A stretch of DNA of 28,090 bases from positions 1 through 28,090 of the forward strand of contig DATKEG010000173.1 in the NCBI GenBank assembly GCA_035544515.1. The letters are read 5' to 3'. A program made the position numbers and the translations under genes. Every line of letters begins with the position of its first letter. Within the stretch, counting starts at the first letter, position 1. The notes under the pieces are model-generated. The model was not told where the DNA came from, did no database searches, and was given only the letters and a program-made list of their open reading frames with translations. Of this stretch, positions 1 through 6,514 are shown piece by piece. Source of the DNA: DATKEG01 sp035544515 (lineage in GTDB: Bacteria; Acidobacteriota; Vicinamibacteria; Fen-336).

Positions 1-320
1 GGTGGGGGTGCGCGCCTCAGCGCCAGAGGCGCCAGCAAGGCGACGGCCAGTCCCGCGGCCAGGGCGAGCGTCCACGGCGGCACGCGGGCGTGCGCGCGCG
101 GCGCCAGCCGCCCCCGCAGCCGCCCCGGCAGCGCGTCGAAGTAGCCCTCCGGCGCTTGGACCTCCTGGCCTCGCGCGAGCGCGTCCAATGCGCGCATCTC
201 CTCGACCGCGCGCGCACAGTCCGGGCATTCGCGCAGGTGCGCATCCACCCCCGCGCGGTCGGCCGGCGGGAGCTCGCGGTCGACGTACGCCGACATGCGC
301 TCCGACACGTGCGCGCTCAC
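1..320 (-). CDS. Membrane-anchored zinc-finger anti-sigma factor (3' end outside window)
   Basis: This is the N-terminal 106 codons of an anti-sigma factor that continues past the left window edge. I read the start as the GTG at 320-318, because it overlaps the sigma-factor stop as GTGA, a typical coupled sigma/anti-sigma junction. The protein carries the ZAS-type motif H28-x3-C32-x2-C35 (HLRECPDC) in a short helical domain that would bind the sigma factor in the cytoplasm. An Arg-rich linker leads to a hydrophobic segment at about residues 83-104, a likely transmembrane helix, so a C-terminal sensor part outside the cytoplasm may follow. By family it should hold the ECF sigma factor encoded just upstream inactive until a signal arrives. 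The signal cannot be told from the visible part. Confidence 0.8.
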   Translation of the reverse strand, partial: MSAHVSERMSAYVDRELPPADRAGVDAHLRECPDCARAVEEMRALDALARGQEVQAPEGYFDALPGRLRGRLAPRAHARVPPWTLALAAGLAVALLAPLALRRAPP

Positions 321-973
321 GCGGGACCGCCGCCGCCGGCCCGCCGCAGCGCGAGGCCGAGGTAGGGGGTGAGGGCGACACGCAGGCGTTCGCGCGCGCG
401 GGAGAGGCGGCTCATCACGGTGCCGGGGGAGATCTCCAGGGCCTCCGCGATCTCCTGGTACGACAGCTCCTCGCGGACGCGAAGGACGAACACCGCCCGC
501 TGCTCGGGCGAGAGCCGTGCCATGGCCCGGTCGAGGACCTCGCGACCTTCCGCCTCGAGGACGCCGCGCAGGGGGCCCTCGTCGGGGGCGGCCGTGTCGG
601 CCAGGCTCTCCGGCAAGGCTTCCTCGCGCGACTCGGGGGAACGCACGTGGTTGACGGCCAGGTTGGCGGCGATGCGGCAGATCCAGGGGCCGAAGGGCCG
701 ATGGCGGTCGAAGCGTCCGAGCGCCTGGTACGCCCGCAGGAACGCGTCCTGCACGACGTCGTCGGCCAGGTCGTGACGGCGCAGGATGCGCATGGCCGTG
801 CCGTAGACCCGCTTCTGGTACCGCTTCACGATCTCCTCGAAGGCAAACAGGTTCCCCCCCTGGGCCTTGGCCAGGAGGTCGGCCTCTCCGGGATCGACGG
901 CCGCAGGTGCGGGTGGCGTGGTGCTTTCAACGCCGGGGGGTCGCACGCGAGCGAACCCCCCGAGCCTCCCCAT
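317..973 (-). CDS. ECF-type RNA polymerase sigma factor (sigma-70 family)
   Basis: This 218-residue protein has the two-domain ECF layout. Region 2 (about residues 45-110) includes DLADDVVQDAFLRAYQAL and FGPWICRIAANLAVNHVR. A linker follows, then region 4 (about 145-205), with LSPEQRAVFVLRVREELSYQ and the helix-turn-helix IAEALEISPGTVMSRLSRAR. It would direct RNA polymerase to a stress or envelope regulon. The ATG at 973 sits behind GGAGG at a short spacing; the first 35 residues are Pro/Ala-rich, so an internal GTG start is possible. The downstream gene is its anti-sigma factor, overlapping by four bases. The nearest upstream gene on the same strand is an OmpA-type lipoprotein, which hints at an envelope role, but that is inference from position only. 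Confidence 0.92.
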   Translation of the reverse strand: MGRLGGFARVRPPGVESTTPPAPAAVDPGEADLLAKAQGGNLFAFEEIVKRYQKRVYGTAMRILRRHDLADDVVQDAFLRAYQALGRFDRHRPFGPWICRIAANLAVNHVRSPESREEALPESLADTAAPDEGPLRGVLEAEGREVLDRAMARLSPEQRAVFVLRVREELSYQEIAEALEISPGTVMSRLSRARERLRVALTPYLGLALRRAGGGGPA

Positions 974-1053
974 TGGCCTCCGCGCGGGCCGGTCGCGCGG
1001 AGGGCGCCTCGCGGCCGCCCCGCCGGCTCAGGAGCATCGCCCGAACCCCTTTG

Positions 1054-1076
1054 GGGCGCCCGGACACCGGGCGCCC
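1054..1076. terminator. Perfect GC-rich hairpin between lipoprotein and sigma genes
   Basis: GGGCGCCCGG (1054-1063) and its exact complement CCGGGCGCCC (1067-1076) form a 10-bp stem with a 3-base loop. It lies about 90 bases past the stop of the minus-strand OmpA-type lipoprotein gene and before the sigma gene. No T-run follows on either strand, so it is not a classical intrinsic terminator. It could stop or slow polymerase, or stabilise the 3' end of the lipoprotein mRNA. Confidence 0.4.
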
Positions 1077-1164
1077 GCCTCGCTCGGGATACGGTCGGAG
1101 GTCTCCCGGCATTCCACGGCCATCCGGACCGGAGGTGCGCCGGGAACCTCCCCGGTCGAGTGGT

Positions 1165-1803
1165 CTACTCGAGAACCTTGATCACGACGCGGCGGTTCAC
1201 GGCACGGTTCTCCCTCGTCTTGTTGTCGACCACGGGCCGGCTCTCGCCGTACGAAATCACCTCGATGCGGCTCAGCGCGATCCCGTGCTGGTCGCGCAGG
1301 TAGTTCCGCACCGCCACGGCGCGGTCCTCGCCCAGCCGCAGGTTGTAGGCGTCGGGCCCCGTGGCGTCGGTGTGCCCCTCCACCTCGAAGAACACGCCCC
1401 GGTTCTCCTGCTTGAAGGGAGTGATCGCCTCGTCGATGATCACCTTGGCCTCGTCGCTGATCTCGTAGCGGTTGACCGGGAACGTGACCTTGTCGTTCGA
1501 CAGCGTCACGGTGTAGATGAGCTTGCCCTTGGCCGCGCGCTCCGCCTCGGTGGCGCGCTGCAGCGCCTTCTGGGCCGAGCCCTTGGCCTCGCTCACTCCG
1601 GACTGCGCCTGCTGGTTCACCTCGTCGATACGGACCTCGTTGCGCCGCACGCGCTCTTGCGTCTTCTCGACCTCGCCGCTGAGCGTGTCGACCTTCTGGT
1701 TGACCTCGCCGACCTCCGTGCCCACGTACTTCTTGGTGGCGCACCCGGAGACGGCCACGCCGGCCATGCCGGCCACGAGAAACGGCACGATGATCGTCCT
1801 CAC
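1165..1803 (-). CDS. OmpA/Pal-type peptidoglycan-binding lipoprotein
   Basis: This 212-residue protein starts at the GTG at 1803, behind a good ribosome site (GGAGG, 5 bases away). It begins with a lipoprotein signal (VRTIIVPFLVAGMAGVAVSGC), giving a lipobox VSGC and a lipid-modified Cys at residue 21. Residues 22-80 form a charged, heptad-like stretch rich in E, Q, K and V, probably coiled coil. The C-terminal half (about 100-212) is an OmpA-C domain, with EVEGHTDATG and YNLRLGEDRAVAVRNYL holding the Asp and Arg that bind the diaminopimelate of peptidoglycan. It would tether the outer membrane, or a periplasmic complex, to the cell wall. The coiled-coil insert makes it longer than classical Pal and closer to Lpp-Pal hybrids seen in several diderm phyla. 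It stands alone between a VWA gene and an ECF sigma gene. Confidence 0.9.
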   Translation of the reverse strand: MRTIIVPFLVAGMAGVAVSGCATKKYVGTEVGEVNQKVDTLSGEVEKTQERVRRNEVRIDEVNQQAQSGVSEAKGSAQKALQRATEAERAAKGKLIYTVTLSNDKVTFPVNRYEISDEAKVIIDEAITPFKQENRGVFFEVEGHTDATGPDAYNLRLGEDRAVAVRNYLRDQHGIALSRIEVISYGESRPVVDNKTRENRAVNRRVVIKVLE

Positions 1804-1830
1804 AGGACCTCCACTCTTCAGTTGTATTGA

Positions 1831-1846
1831 GGGCGAGCGCTCGCCC
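1831..1846. repeat. 16-bp perfect palindrome upstream of the lipoprotein gene
   Basis: GGGCGAGCGCTCGCCC reads the same on both strands. It lies 28 bases upstream of the GTG of the minus-strand lipoprotein gene and 16 bases past the stop of the VWA gene. Possible roles are an operator for a dimeric regulator, a short hairpin (6-bp stem, GCGC loop) ending the VWA transcript, or chance in GC-rich DNA. Nothing in the sequence decides between them. Confidence 0.4.
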
Positions 1847-1861
1847 GGGAACGGTGAACGG

Positions 1862-2794
1862 TTAAGACCGGGGCACGTAGCCGCTACGGGTGCGGACCTG
1901 GACTCCCTTGCGGGTGGTGCGGACCTCCACACGCCGGAACCCGGACGGACCCTCGGGAGGGTCGTACCCGAGCCGGTATTGGTGTTTGAGCTCGTACGCG
2001 ATCTGGGCGGCGGCGGCCCGCAGGGCGCCGAAGTCACTGACGACGAAGGCGGCGCCGCCCGAATGGTCGGCGTAGCGCCCGAGCATCTGGGCGCCGGTGA
2101 CGGCCACCGACGGCCGCTCCTTGCCGGTGAAGCGTGGCGAAGCGGGATCGTCGAGGGGCGAAACGACGGTCACGGCGTAGATCGGCACGTCGAGCGCGCG
2201 GGAGCGCGCGATCACGTCTTCCGGCCGGTTCTGGCTCGCCGTGTCCACCCCGTCGGTGATCACGACGACGGCCCGCCGCGCCTCGCCATGGCTGGCCAGG
2301 TCGCGGGCGGCGCGGTCGAGGCCATCGTGCAGGCCGGTGGAGCCGAACGTCTCGATCTCGTCGAAGGCGTCCAGGATCTGCCGGCGGTTCGTGGTGAACG
2401 GCACCAGACCGAAGTAACGGTGGTCGAAACCGGCCAGCGCCGCCTCGTCGTGGCGCTCGAGCGCGGCCAGGATCTGCGTCAGGGCCATGCGCGCGCTCGC
2501 GGTCTTGAGCTGGCCGGTCATGCTGCCGCTCGCGTCCACCAGCACGAGCAGCCGCGCACGGGAATCACGCCCGAGGGCGAAGTGGTCGAGCCGCTGGGGC
2601 CGCCCGTCCTCGTAGACGCGGAACTCCTCGCGTCGAAGGTCGGTGACCGGGCGTCCCTTCCGGTCCACCGCGGTCGCGGAAAGGAGCACGAGGTCGGTGC
2701 GCGCCGTGAAGCGCGGCACCTGGCCGCGCCCGGTCGCGGGCAGGAAGGCGACAAGAAGGCCAGCCGCCGCTGAAACCCGGAAAAAACCCCGCAG
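1862..2794 (-). CDS. Secreted VWA-domain protein, acidobacterial VWFA-related family
   Basis: A von Willebrand factor A domain fills most of this protein. The opening lines (LVLLSATAVDRKGRPVTDL, then FRVYEDGRPQRLDHF) are typical of the acidobacterial VWFA-related family. The MIDAS metal site is seen as DASGSM, with a later VVVITDGVDTAS. The first standard start is GTG at 2719 (285 aa), but the frame stays open upstream and encodes a signal peptide (RGFFRVSAAAGLLVAFLPAT). There is no ATG, GTG or TTG in that part, so I place the start at CTG 2794 (310 aa). It sits 6 bases past an AAGGGG stretch and about 14 bases after the start site expected from a TATACT -10 box. The protein should be exported and bind a partner through its metal site; the partner is unknown. 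The exact start is uncertain. Confidence 0.85.
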   Translation of the reverse strand: MRGFFRVSAAAGLLVAFLPATGRGQVPRFTARTDLVLLSATAVDRKGRPVTDLRREEFRVYEDGRPQRLDHFALGRDSRARLLVLVDASGSMTGQLKTASARMALTQILAALERHDEAALAGFDHRYFGLVPFTTNRRQILDAFDEIETFGSTGLHDGLDRAARDLASHGEARRAVVVITDGVDTASQNRPEDVIARSRALDVPIYAVTVVSPLDDPASPRFTGKERPSVAVTGAQMLGRYADHSGGAAFVVSDFGALRAAAAQIAYELKHQYRLGYDPPEGPSGFRRVEVRTTRKGVQVRTRSGYVPRS

Positions 2795-2814
2795 ATCGCG
2801 CCCCTTTCCCTCCC

Positions 2815-2820
2815 AGTATA
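2815..2820 (-). promoter_or_regulatory. Candidate -10 box for the VWA gene
   Basis: Minus-strand TATACT matches the sigma-70 -10 consensus at five of six positions. The predicted transcript would start near 2808, about 14 bases before the proposed CTG start at 2794. No good -35 is seen. It would also explain why the signal-peptide part belongs to the gene. Confidence 0.4.
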
Positions 2821-2908
2821 GGCCGGCGGGGCCGAACCACGAATGTGACGCCCCTCACGCGGCCCAGCGGCCCGCGCTTATCCGGAATACGGACCCGTGG
2901 CGGTGCGG

Positions 2909-3235
2909 CTAGGCCGGTTGACGCGACAGGAACAGGTCGATGCGGGTGGCGGCGGCGGGCGTGGCGGCGGTGAAGACCACCGCCAGGCCGTGCGCGTCGC
3001 CTTCGCCGTCGGTGAGCCGGATCACGCGTCCGGCCACCTCGACCGCGCCGGCCCCGGGCAGCTCCAGCGCGAGCACGATCCTCGTCTCGAGCGGGCAGGC
3101 CTCGTGGGCCTCGACGAGGGCGGCGTCGCGGCAGATGTCGCGCAGGCGGGCCGGGAAGGACCTGCCGTCCACGACGCAGCGCACGGGCAGGTCGACGACC
3201 TTCCGCGGGCTCTTCCGGCGGTCCGCGCCCGTCAC
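2909..3235 (-). CDS. PilZ-like domain protein with a degenerate second motif
   Basis: This 108-residue protein is almost entirely one PilZ-like beta-barrel. The first c-di-GMP motif RxxxR is present near residue 6-12 (DRRKSPRKVV). The second motif, normally D/N-x-S-x-x-G, reads DICRDAA: Ser is replaced by Cys and Gly by Ala. Later strands (VEVAGRVIRL, HGLAVVFT) fit the fold. PilZ proteins usually couple c-di-GMP to motility, secretion or adhesion; the altered motif makes nucleotide binding doubtful, and the protein could act only through protein contacts. I chose GTG 3235 because homology begins right after it. The upstream frame stays open to about 3508 but is unlike any PilZ extension and runs across the start of fabZ on the other strand. 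A GAF-like remnant ends 7 bases upstream. Confidence 0.75.
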   Translation of the reverse strand: MTGADRRKSPRKVVDLPVRCVVDGRSFPARLRDICRDAALVEAHEACPLETRIVLALELPGAGAVEVAGRVIRLTDGEGDAHGLAVVFTAATPAAATRIDLFLSRQPA

Positions 3236-3242
3236 AGGATCT

Positions 3243-3392
3243 TCACCACGACTGCCGCGCGATCGTGGGGAGGAGCTGGTCCGGATCGAGCACGGCGTTG
3301 ATCTCGCGCACGATGGGGAGAAGGCGCCCCAGCAGCTCGGCGGTGAGAGGCGCCGTTTCGGGCGAGGTGCGCAAGACGAGCGATGGTAGCAC
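3243..3392 (-). pseudogene. Short GAF-sensor N-terminus remnant (49 aa)
   Basis: This 49-residue frame (GTG at 3392) ends in LLGRLLPIVREINAVLDPDQ followed by LLPTIARQSW and a stop. That is the look of the first helix of GAF-domain sensor proteins, of the kind written in general as LL-x-x-I-N-x-x-L-D-x-x-x-L-L-x-x-I. The GAF beta-sheet that should follow is missing; the frame stops and the PilZ gene begins 7 bases later. I read it as the 5' stump of a larger GAF protein lost by deletion or early stop, though a tiny functional peptide cannot be excluded. Its start lies 54 bases from the divergent fabZ start. Confidence 0.4.
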
Positions 3393-3433
3393 GCACCGAC
3401 CGGCGGGCGTCGTACTCGTGGCCATCGACGGTG

Positions 3434-3439
3434 TACACT
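3434..3439 (+). promoter_or_regulatory. Candidate -10 box of fabZ-like gene, implying a leaderless mRNA
   Basis: TACACT (four of six matches to TATAAT) ends six bases before the GTG start of the fabZ-like gene at 3446, so transcription would begin at or next to the start codon. No Shine-Dalgarno sequence precedes that GTG and no convincing -35 is visible. Confidence 0.35.
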
Positions 3440-3445
3440 CCTCGC

Positions 3446-3904
3446 GTGTCCGTGGCCTCTCTCACGCTCCCGCTCGAGATCGAGGACATCAAGGCCATCC
3501 TGCCGCACCGCTACCCGTTCCTGCTCGTGGACCGCATCCTGGAGCTGGAGGAGGACCGCCGCATCCTCGGCGTCAAGAACGTGGCCTCGGACGAGCGCTA
3601 CTTCATCGCCGGTCCCGGCGGTAGGCCGATCCTGCCCGCCTCGATACTGACGGAGGCCATGGCCCAGGCCGGCGCCGTGCTGATCCTGGCCAAGCCCGAG
3701 AACCGCGCGCGTCTCATCTACTTCATGGGCATCGACCGCGTGCGGTACCGGCGGCCGGTGGTCGCCGGCGACGCGGTGATGCTCGAAGGCACGGTGGTAC
3801 GGCTGCGGGGCCGGATGGGCAGTCTCCGCGGACGCGCGCTCGTGAACGGCCAGGTGGCCGGGGAGGGGCAGATGACCTTTGCCCTGGGAGAGCGGCCGGA
3901 GTAG
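3446..3904 (+). CDS. FabZ-like hotdog-fold protein lacking the catalytic His
   Basis: This 152-residue protein is the length of FabZ, the (3R)-hydroxyacyl-ACP dehydratase of fatty acid synthesis. It keeps the first signature ILPHRYPFLLVDRI (residues 18-31), the helix TEAMAQAGA with the catalytic Glu (E70) and the strand YFMGIDRVRYRRPVVAGD. The loop that normally reads GHFPxxP, with the catalytic His, is here AGPGGRP. By ungapped alignment from that loop to the Glu, His is replaced by Gly56. A normal His/Glu dehydration is therefore unlikely. It may be an inactive partner of a true FabZ, a thioester-binding protein, or an enzyme with other chemistry. The start is GTG 3446 (GTG 3452 is also possible). 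The pseudouridine synthase gene starts five bases after the stop, so the two are probably co-transcribed. Confidence 0.85.
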   Translation: MSVASLTLPLEIEDIKAILPHRYPFLLVDRILELEEDRRILGVKNVASDERYFIAGPGGRPILPASILTEAMAQAGAVLILAKPENRARLIYFMGIDRVRYRRPVVAGDAVMLEGTVVRLRGRMGSLRGRALVNGQVAGEGQMTFALGERPE

Positions 3905-3909
3905 GAGCG

Positions 3910-4695
3910 ATGAGGCCGCCCCGCGGCGCGCCCGGCGGCCGTCCCGCCCCCTCGCCCACCGGCAAGACGCGCGGCCCTCTTTCGCTGGCCCGCGCCCTGT
4001 CCAAGTTCGGCGTCTGCTCGCGCAACGAGGCCCTGCGCTGGATCGTGGCCGGACGCGTCAGCGTGGACGGCCGGACCGTGCTCGGGCCGCGGAGGCGCAT
4101 CGACCCGCGGAAGAACCGGGTGGCGGTGGACGGCCGGCGCGTGGGCGACGACACGGAGCGCATCGTGCTCGCGCTGCACAAGCCCATCCGCTACATCACC
4201 TCGCGGGTGGATCCCGGCGGCCGTCCCACGATCTACGACCTGATCCGCGAGGTCGACCGCTGGGTCTTCCCGGTCGGCCGCCTCGACCGCGACTCCTCGG
4301 GGCTGCTCGTGCTCACCAACGACCATCGCCTGGGCCAGCGGCTCACCGATCCCGCGCACCAGGTCCCCAAGACGTACCACGCGCGCGTGGCGGGCGTGCC
4401 GGACGCGCAGGCGCTGCGCGCGCTGCGCGAGGGCGTGCCGCTCGGGGACGGAACCATCTCGCGTCCCGCGGGGGTGCGCCCGCTGGGCACGGCGCGCGGG
4501 GTGGGGACCTGGCTCGAGATCGTGCTCAGGGAAGGCCGGAACCGCCAGGTGCGCCGGATGTGCGCCGCGGTCGGGCACGAGGTGCGCGAGCTGGTGCGGG
4601 TGGCCATCGGCGGGCTGAAGCTCGGCGAGCTGCCCCCCGGCCGCCATCGCCGGCTCACGCCCGCCGAGGTCCGCCGCCTGGTGGGGCCGCCCTAG
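3910..4695 (+). CDS. RsuA/RluB-family 23S/16S rRNA pseudouridine synthase
   Basis: This 261-residue enzyme would turn a specific uridine of rRNA into pseudouridine. It has a short basic, Pro-rich N-terminus, then an S4 RNA-binding domain (about residues 25-70; SLARALSKFGVCSRNEALRW, VAGRVSVDG) and the catalytic domain (about 78-255). The family motif GRLDRDSSGLLVLTND is present, with catalytic Asp126. RNA-contact segments PKTYHARV and EGRNRQVRRMCAAVGHEV also fit the RsuA/RluB/RluE/RluF group. From sequence alone I cannot say which of these specificities it has. It follows the fabZ-like gene by five bases and converges on the ABC transporter gene, whose stop codon is one base away from its own; there is no room for a separate terminator. 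Confidence 0.92.
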   Translation: MRPPRGAPGGRPAPSPTGKTRGPLSLARALSKFGVCSRNEALRWIVAGRVSVDGRTVLGPRRRIDPRKNRVAVDGRRVGDDTERIVLALHKPIRYITSRVDPGGRPTIYDLIREVDRWVFPVGRLDRDSSGLLVLTNDHRLGQRLTDPAHQVPKTYHARVAGVPDAQALRALREGVPLGDGTISRPAGVRPLGTARGVGTWLEIVLREGRNRQVRRMCAAVGHEVRELVRVAIGGLKLGELPPGRHRRLTPAEVRRLVGPP

Positions 4696-4696
4696 A

Positions 4697-6514
4697 CTAG
4701 GCCGTGGCCGCGGGCGCCACTCGCGCCGCCATCCGCTCCTGGTCCTTGTATTGGAGCTGGTACAGCCTCCAGTACAGCCCGCGCTGGGCGAGCAGCGCCT
4801 GGTGCGTGCCGCGCTCGCGGATGGTCCCCTTGTGCAGGACCAGGATCTCGTCCACGTTCTGCACGGTCGAGAGCCGATGTGCGATGACGATGGCCGTGCG
4901 GCCGCGGAGCAGCACCCGCAGCGCGTCCTGGATCAGGCCTTCGGTCTCGGTGTCCACGGACGAGGTGGCCTCGTCGAGGATCAGCACGCGCGGGTCGTGA
5001 GCCAGCGCGCGCGCGAAGGAGAGGAGCTGCTTCTGGCCCACCGAGAGGCTGGAGCCCCGCTCCCTGACCTCGGCCGCGTATCCGCCGGGGAGGGCCTCGA
5101 TGAAGCGGTGGGCGTGGACGGCCCGCGCCGCCGCGCGCACGCGCTCGTCCGGGATGTCCGAGCCGAGGCGGATGTTCGAGGCGATGGTGCCGCTGAACAG
5201 GTGCACGTCCTGGAGCACCAGCGCCAGCGCGGAGCGGAGCTGTTGCGGGTCCAGGTCACGCACGTCGACGCCGTCGAGGGTGACCCGTCCCTTCTGCACG
5301 TCGTAGAAGCGGGCCAGCAGGCTGATGATCGAGGTCTTGCCCGCCCCCGTGTGCCCGACCAGCGCCACGCTCTGGCCCGGCTCCACCGAGAAGCGGACGT
5401 CCCGCAGCACCCAGTCCGGCTCGCCCTGGCCGTAGCTGAACCAGACGTCCTCGAAGCCGACCGCCCCGCGCAGGGCGCCCAGGCGCCGGGGCTGCGCCGG
5501 CGCCGCCACCTGTACCGGCGTGTCGAGCAGGGTGAAGATGCGCTCGGACGAGGCCATGGCGGCCTGCAGGATGTTGAACTTCTCGGAGAGGTCCGAGATC
5601 GGCCGCCAGAAGCGTTCGGAGTACTGGATGAAGGCCACCAGCACGCCCAGGGTGAGGCCACCGGAAAGCACCTGCGCGCCGCCGTAGAGGAGGATGAGCG
5701 CGATGGCCACCGCCGCCAGGAGGTCGATGACCGGGTAGAACACCGCGTAATAGAAGATGGAGCGCAGGTTGGCGTCCGCGTGCTCGCGGTTGATGGCGGC
5801 GAAGGCGGCCACGTTGCGCTCTTCCCGGCGAAAGAGCTGCACCACCGTCATCCCGGAGAGGTTCTCCTGCAGGAAGGCGTTGATGCGCGCGATGCAACGG
5901 CGCACCTCGCGGAAGGACTGGCGCGAGCCGCGCCGGAACCAGTTGGTGACCAGGAAGAAGAGCGGGATGACGGCGAAGGTGACCAGGGCCAGCTTCCAGT
6001 CGAGCGCCAGCATGACGCCCATGATCCCGATGAGGGTGAACACGTCGCCGAACACGGTCACCACGCCCGAAGTGAACAGCTCGTTCACCGCGTCCACGTC
6101 CGTGGTCACGCGGGTGATGAGGCGACCCACGGGATTGCGGTCGAAGTAGGCCACGTGCAGCCGCTGCAGGTGCGCGTAGATCTGCCGCCGCAGGTCCATC
6201 ATGATGCGCTGCCCCGTCATCTGCAGGATGTAGACCTGGGCGAAGCGCACGGCGAAGGCGGAGAGGAGCGCGAGCAGGTAGAGAACGGCCACGCGGGTGA
6301 GGCCGGCGGCATCGCCGCGCGCGATGTGCCGGTCGATGGCCACCTTGGTGAGGTAGGGGCCCACCAGGTCGAGCCCGGCCATGAGCACGATCAGGAGGAA
6401 CGACCAGGCCACGGCCGCCCGGTAGGGCCGGAGGTAGCGCAGGAGCCGGACCAGCAGCTCCCGGTCGTAGCTGCGGGCGACGGTGTCGTCCTCGTGAAAG
6501 GATGCGGCGCTCAC
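4697..6514 (-). CDS. ABC exporter half-transporter, catalytic subunit of a heterodimer
   Basis: This 605-residue membrane-domain plus ATPase protein is of the multidrug/lipid exporter type. An N-terminal six-helix domain (about residues 20-330) includes ITRVTTDVDAVNELFTSGVV and LQENLSGMTVVQLFRREERN. The ATPase domain has Walker A GHTGAGKTS (K393), signature LSVGQ, Walker B ILILDEATSSVD with catalytic Glu515, and H-loop VIAHRLSTV. Its signature is LSVGQ rather than LSGGQ, while the partner gene has LSGGQ but lacks the Glu. Together they make one working and one degenerate ATP site, as in heterodimeric exporters such as TM287/288 and BmrCD. The start GTG 6514 overlaps the partner stop as GTGA. 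The substrate is unknown: drugs, lipids or peptides are all possible. Confidence 0.93.
   Translation of the reverse strand: MSAASFHEDDTVARSYDRELLVRLLRYLRPYRAAVAWSFLLIVLMAGLDLVGPYLTKVAIDRHIARGDAAGLTRVAVLYLLALLSAFAVRFAQVYILQMTGQRIMMDLRRQIYAHLQRLHVAYFDRNPVGRLITRVTTDVDAVNELFTSGVVTVFGDVFTLIGIMGVMLALDWKLALVTFAVIPLFFLVTNWFRRGSRQSFREVRRCIARINAFLQENLSGMTVVQLFRREERNVAAFAAINREHADANLRSIFYYAVFYPVIDLLAAVAIALILLYGGAQVLSGGLTLGVLVAFIQYSERFWRPISDLSEKFNILQAAMASSERIFTLLDTPVQVAAPAQPRRLGALRGAVGFEDVWFSYGQGEPDWVLRDVRFSVEPGQSVALVGHTGAGKTSIISLLARFYDVQKGRVTLDGVDVRDLDPQQLRSALALVLQDVHLFSGTIASNIRLGSDIPDERVRAAARAVHAHRFIEALPGGYAAEVRERGSSLSVGQKQLLSFARALAHDPRVLILDEATSSVDTETEGLIQDALRVLLRGRTAIVIAHRLSTVQNVDEILVLHKGTIRERGTHQALLAQRGLYWRLYQLQYKDQERMAARVAPAATA

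Noticed and set aside
2909..3508. A 199-residue version of the PilZ protein starting near 3508
   Set aside because: The extra 91 residues are Arg/Ser/Pro-rich, resemble nothing in PilZ proteins and run antisense across the start of the fabZ-like gene.
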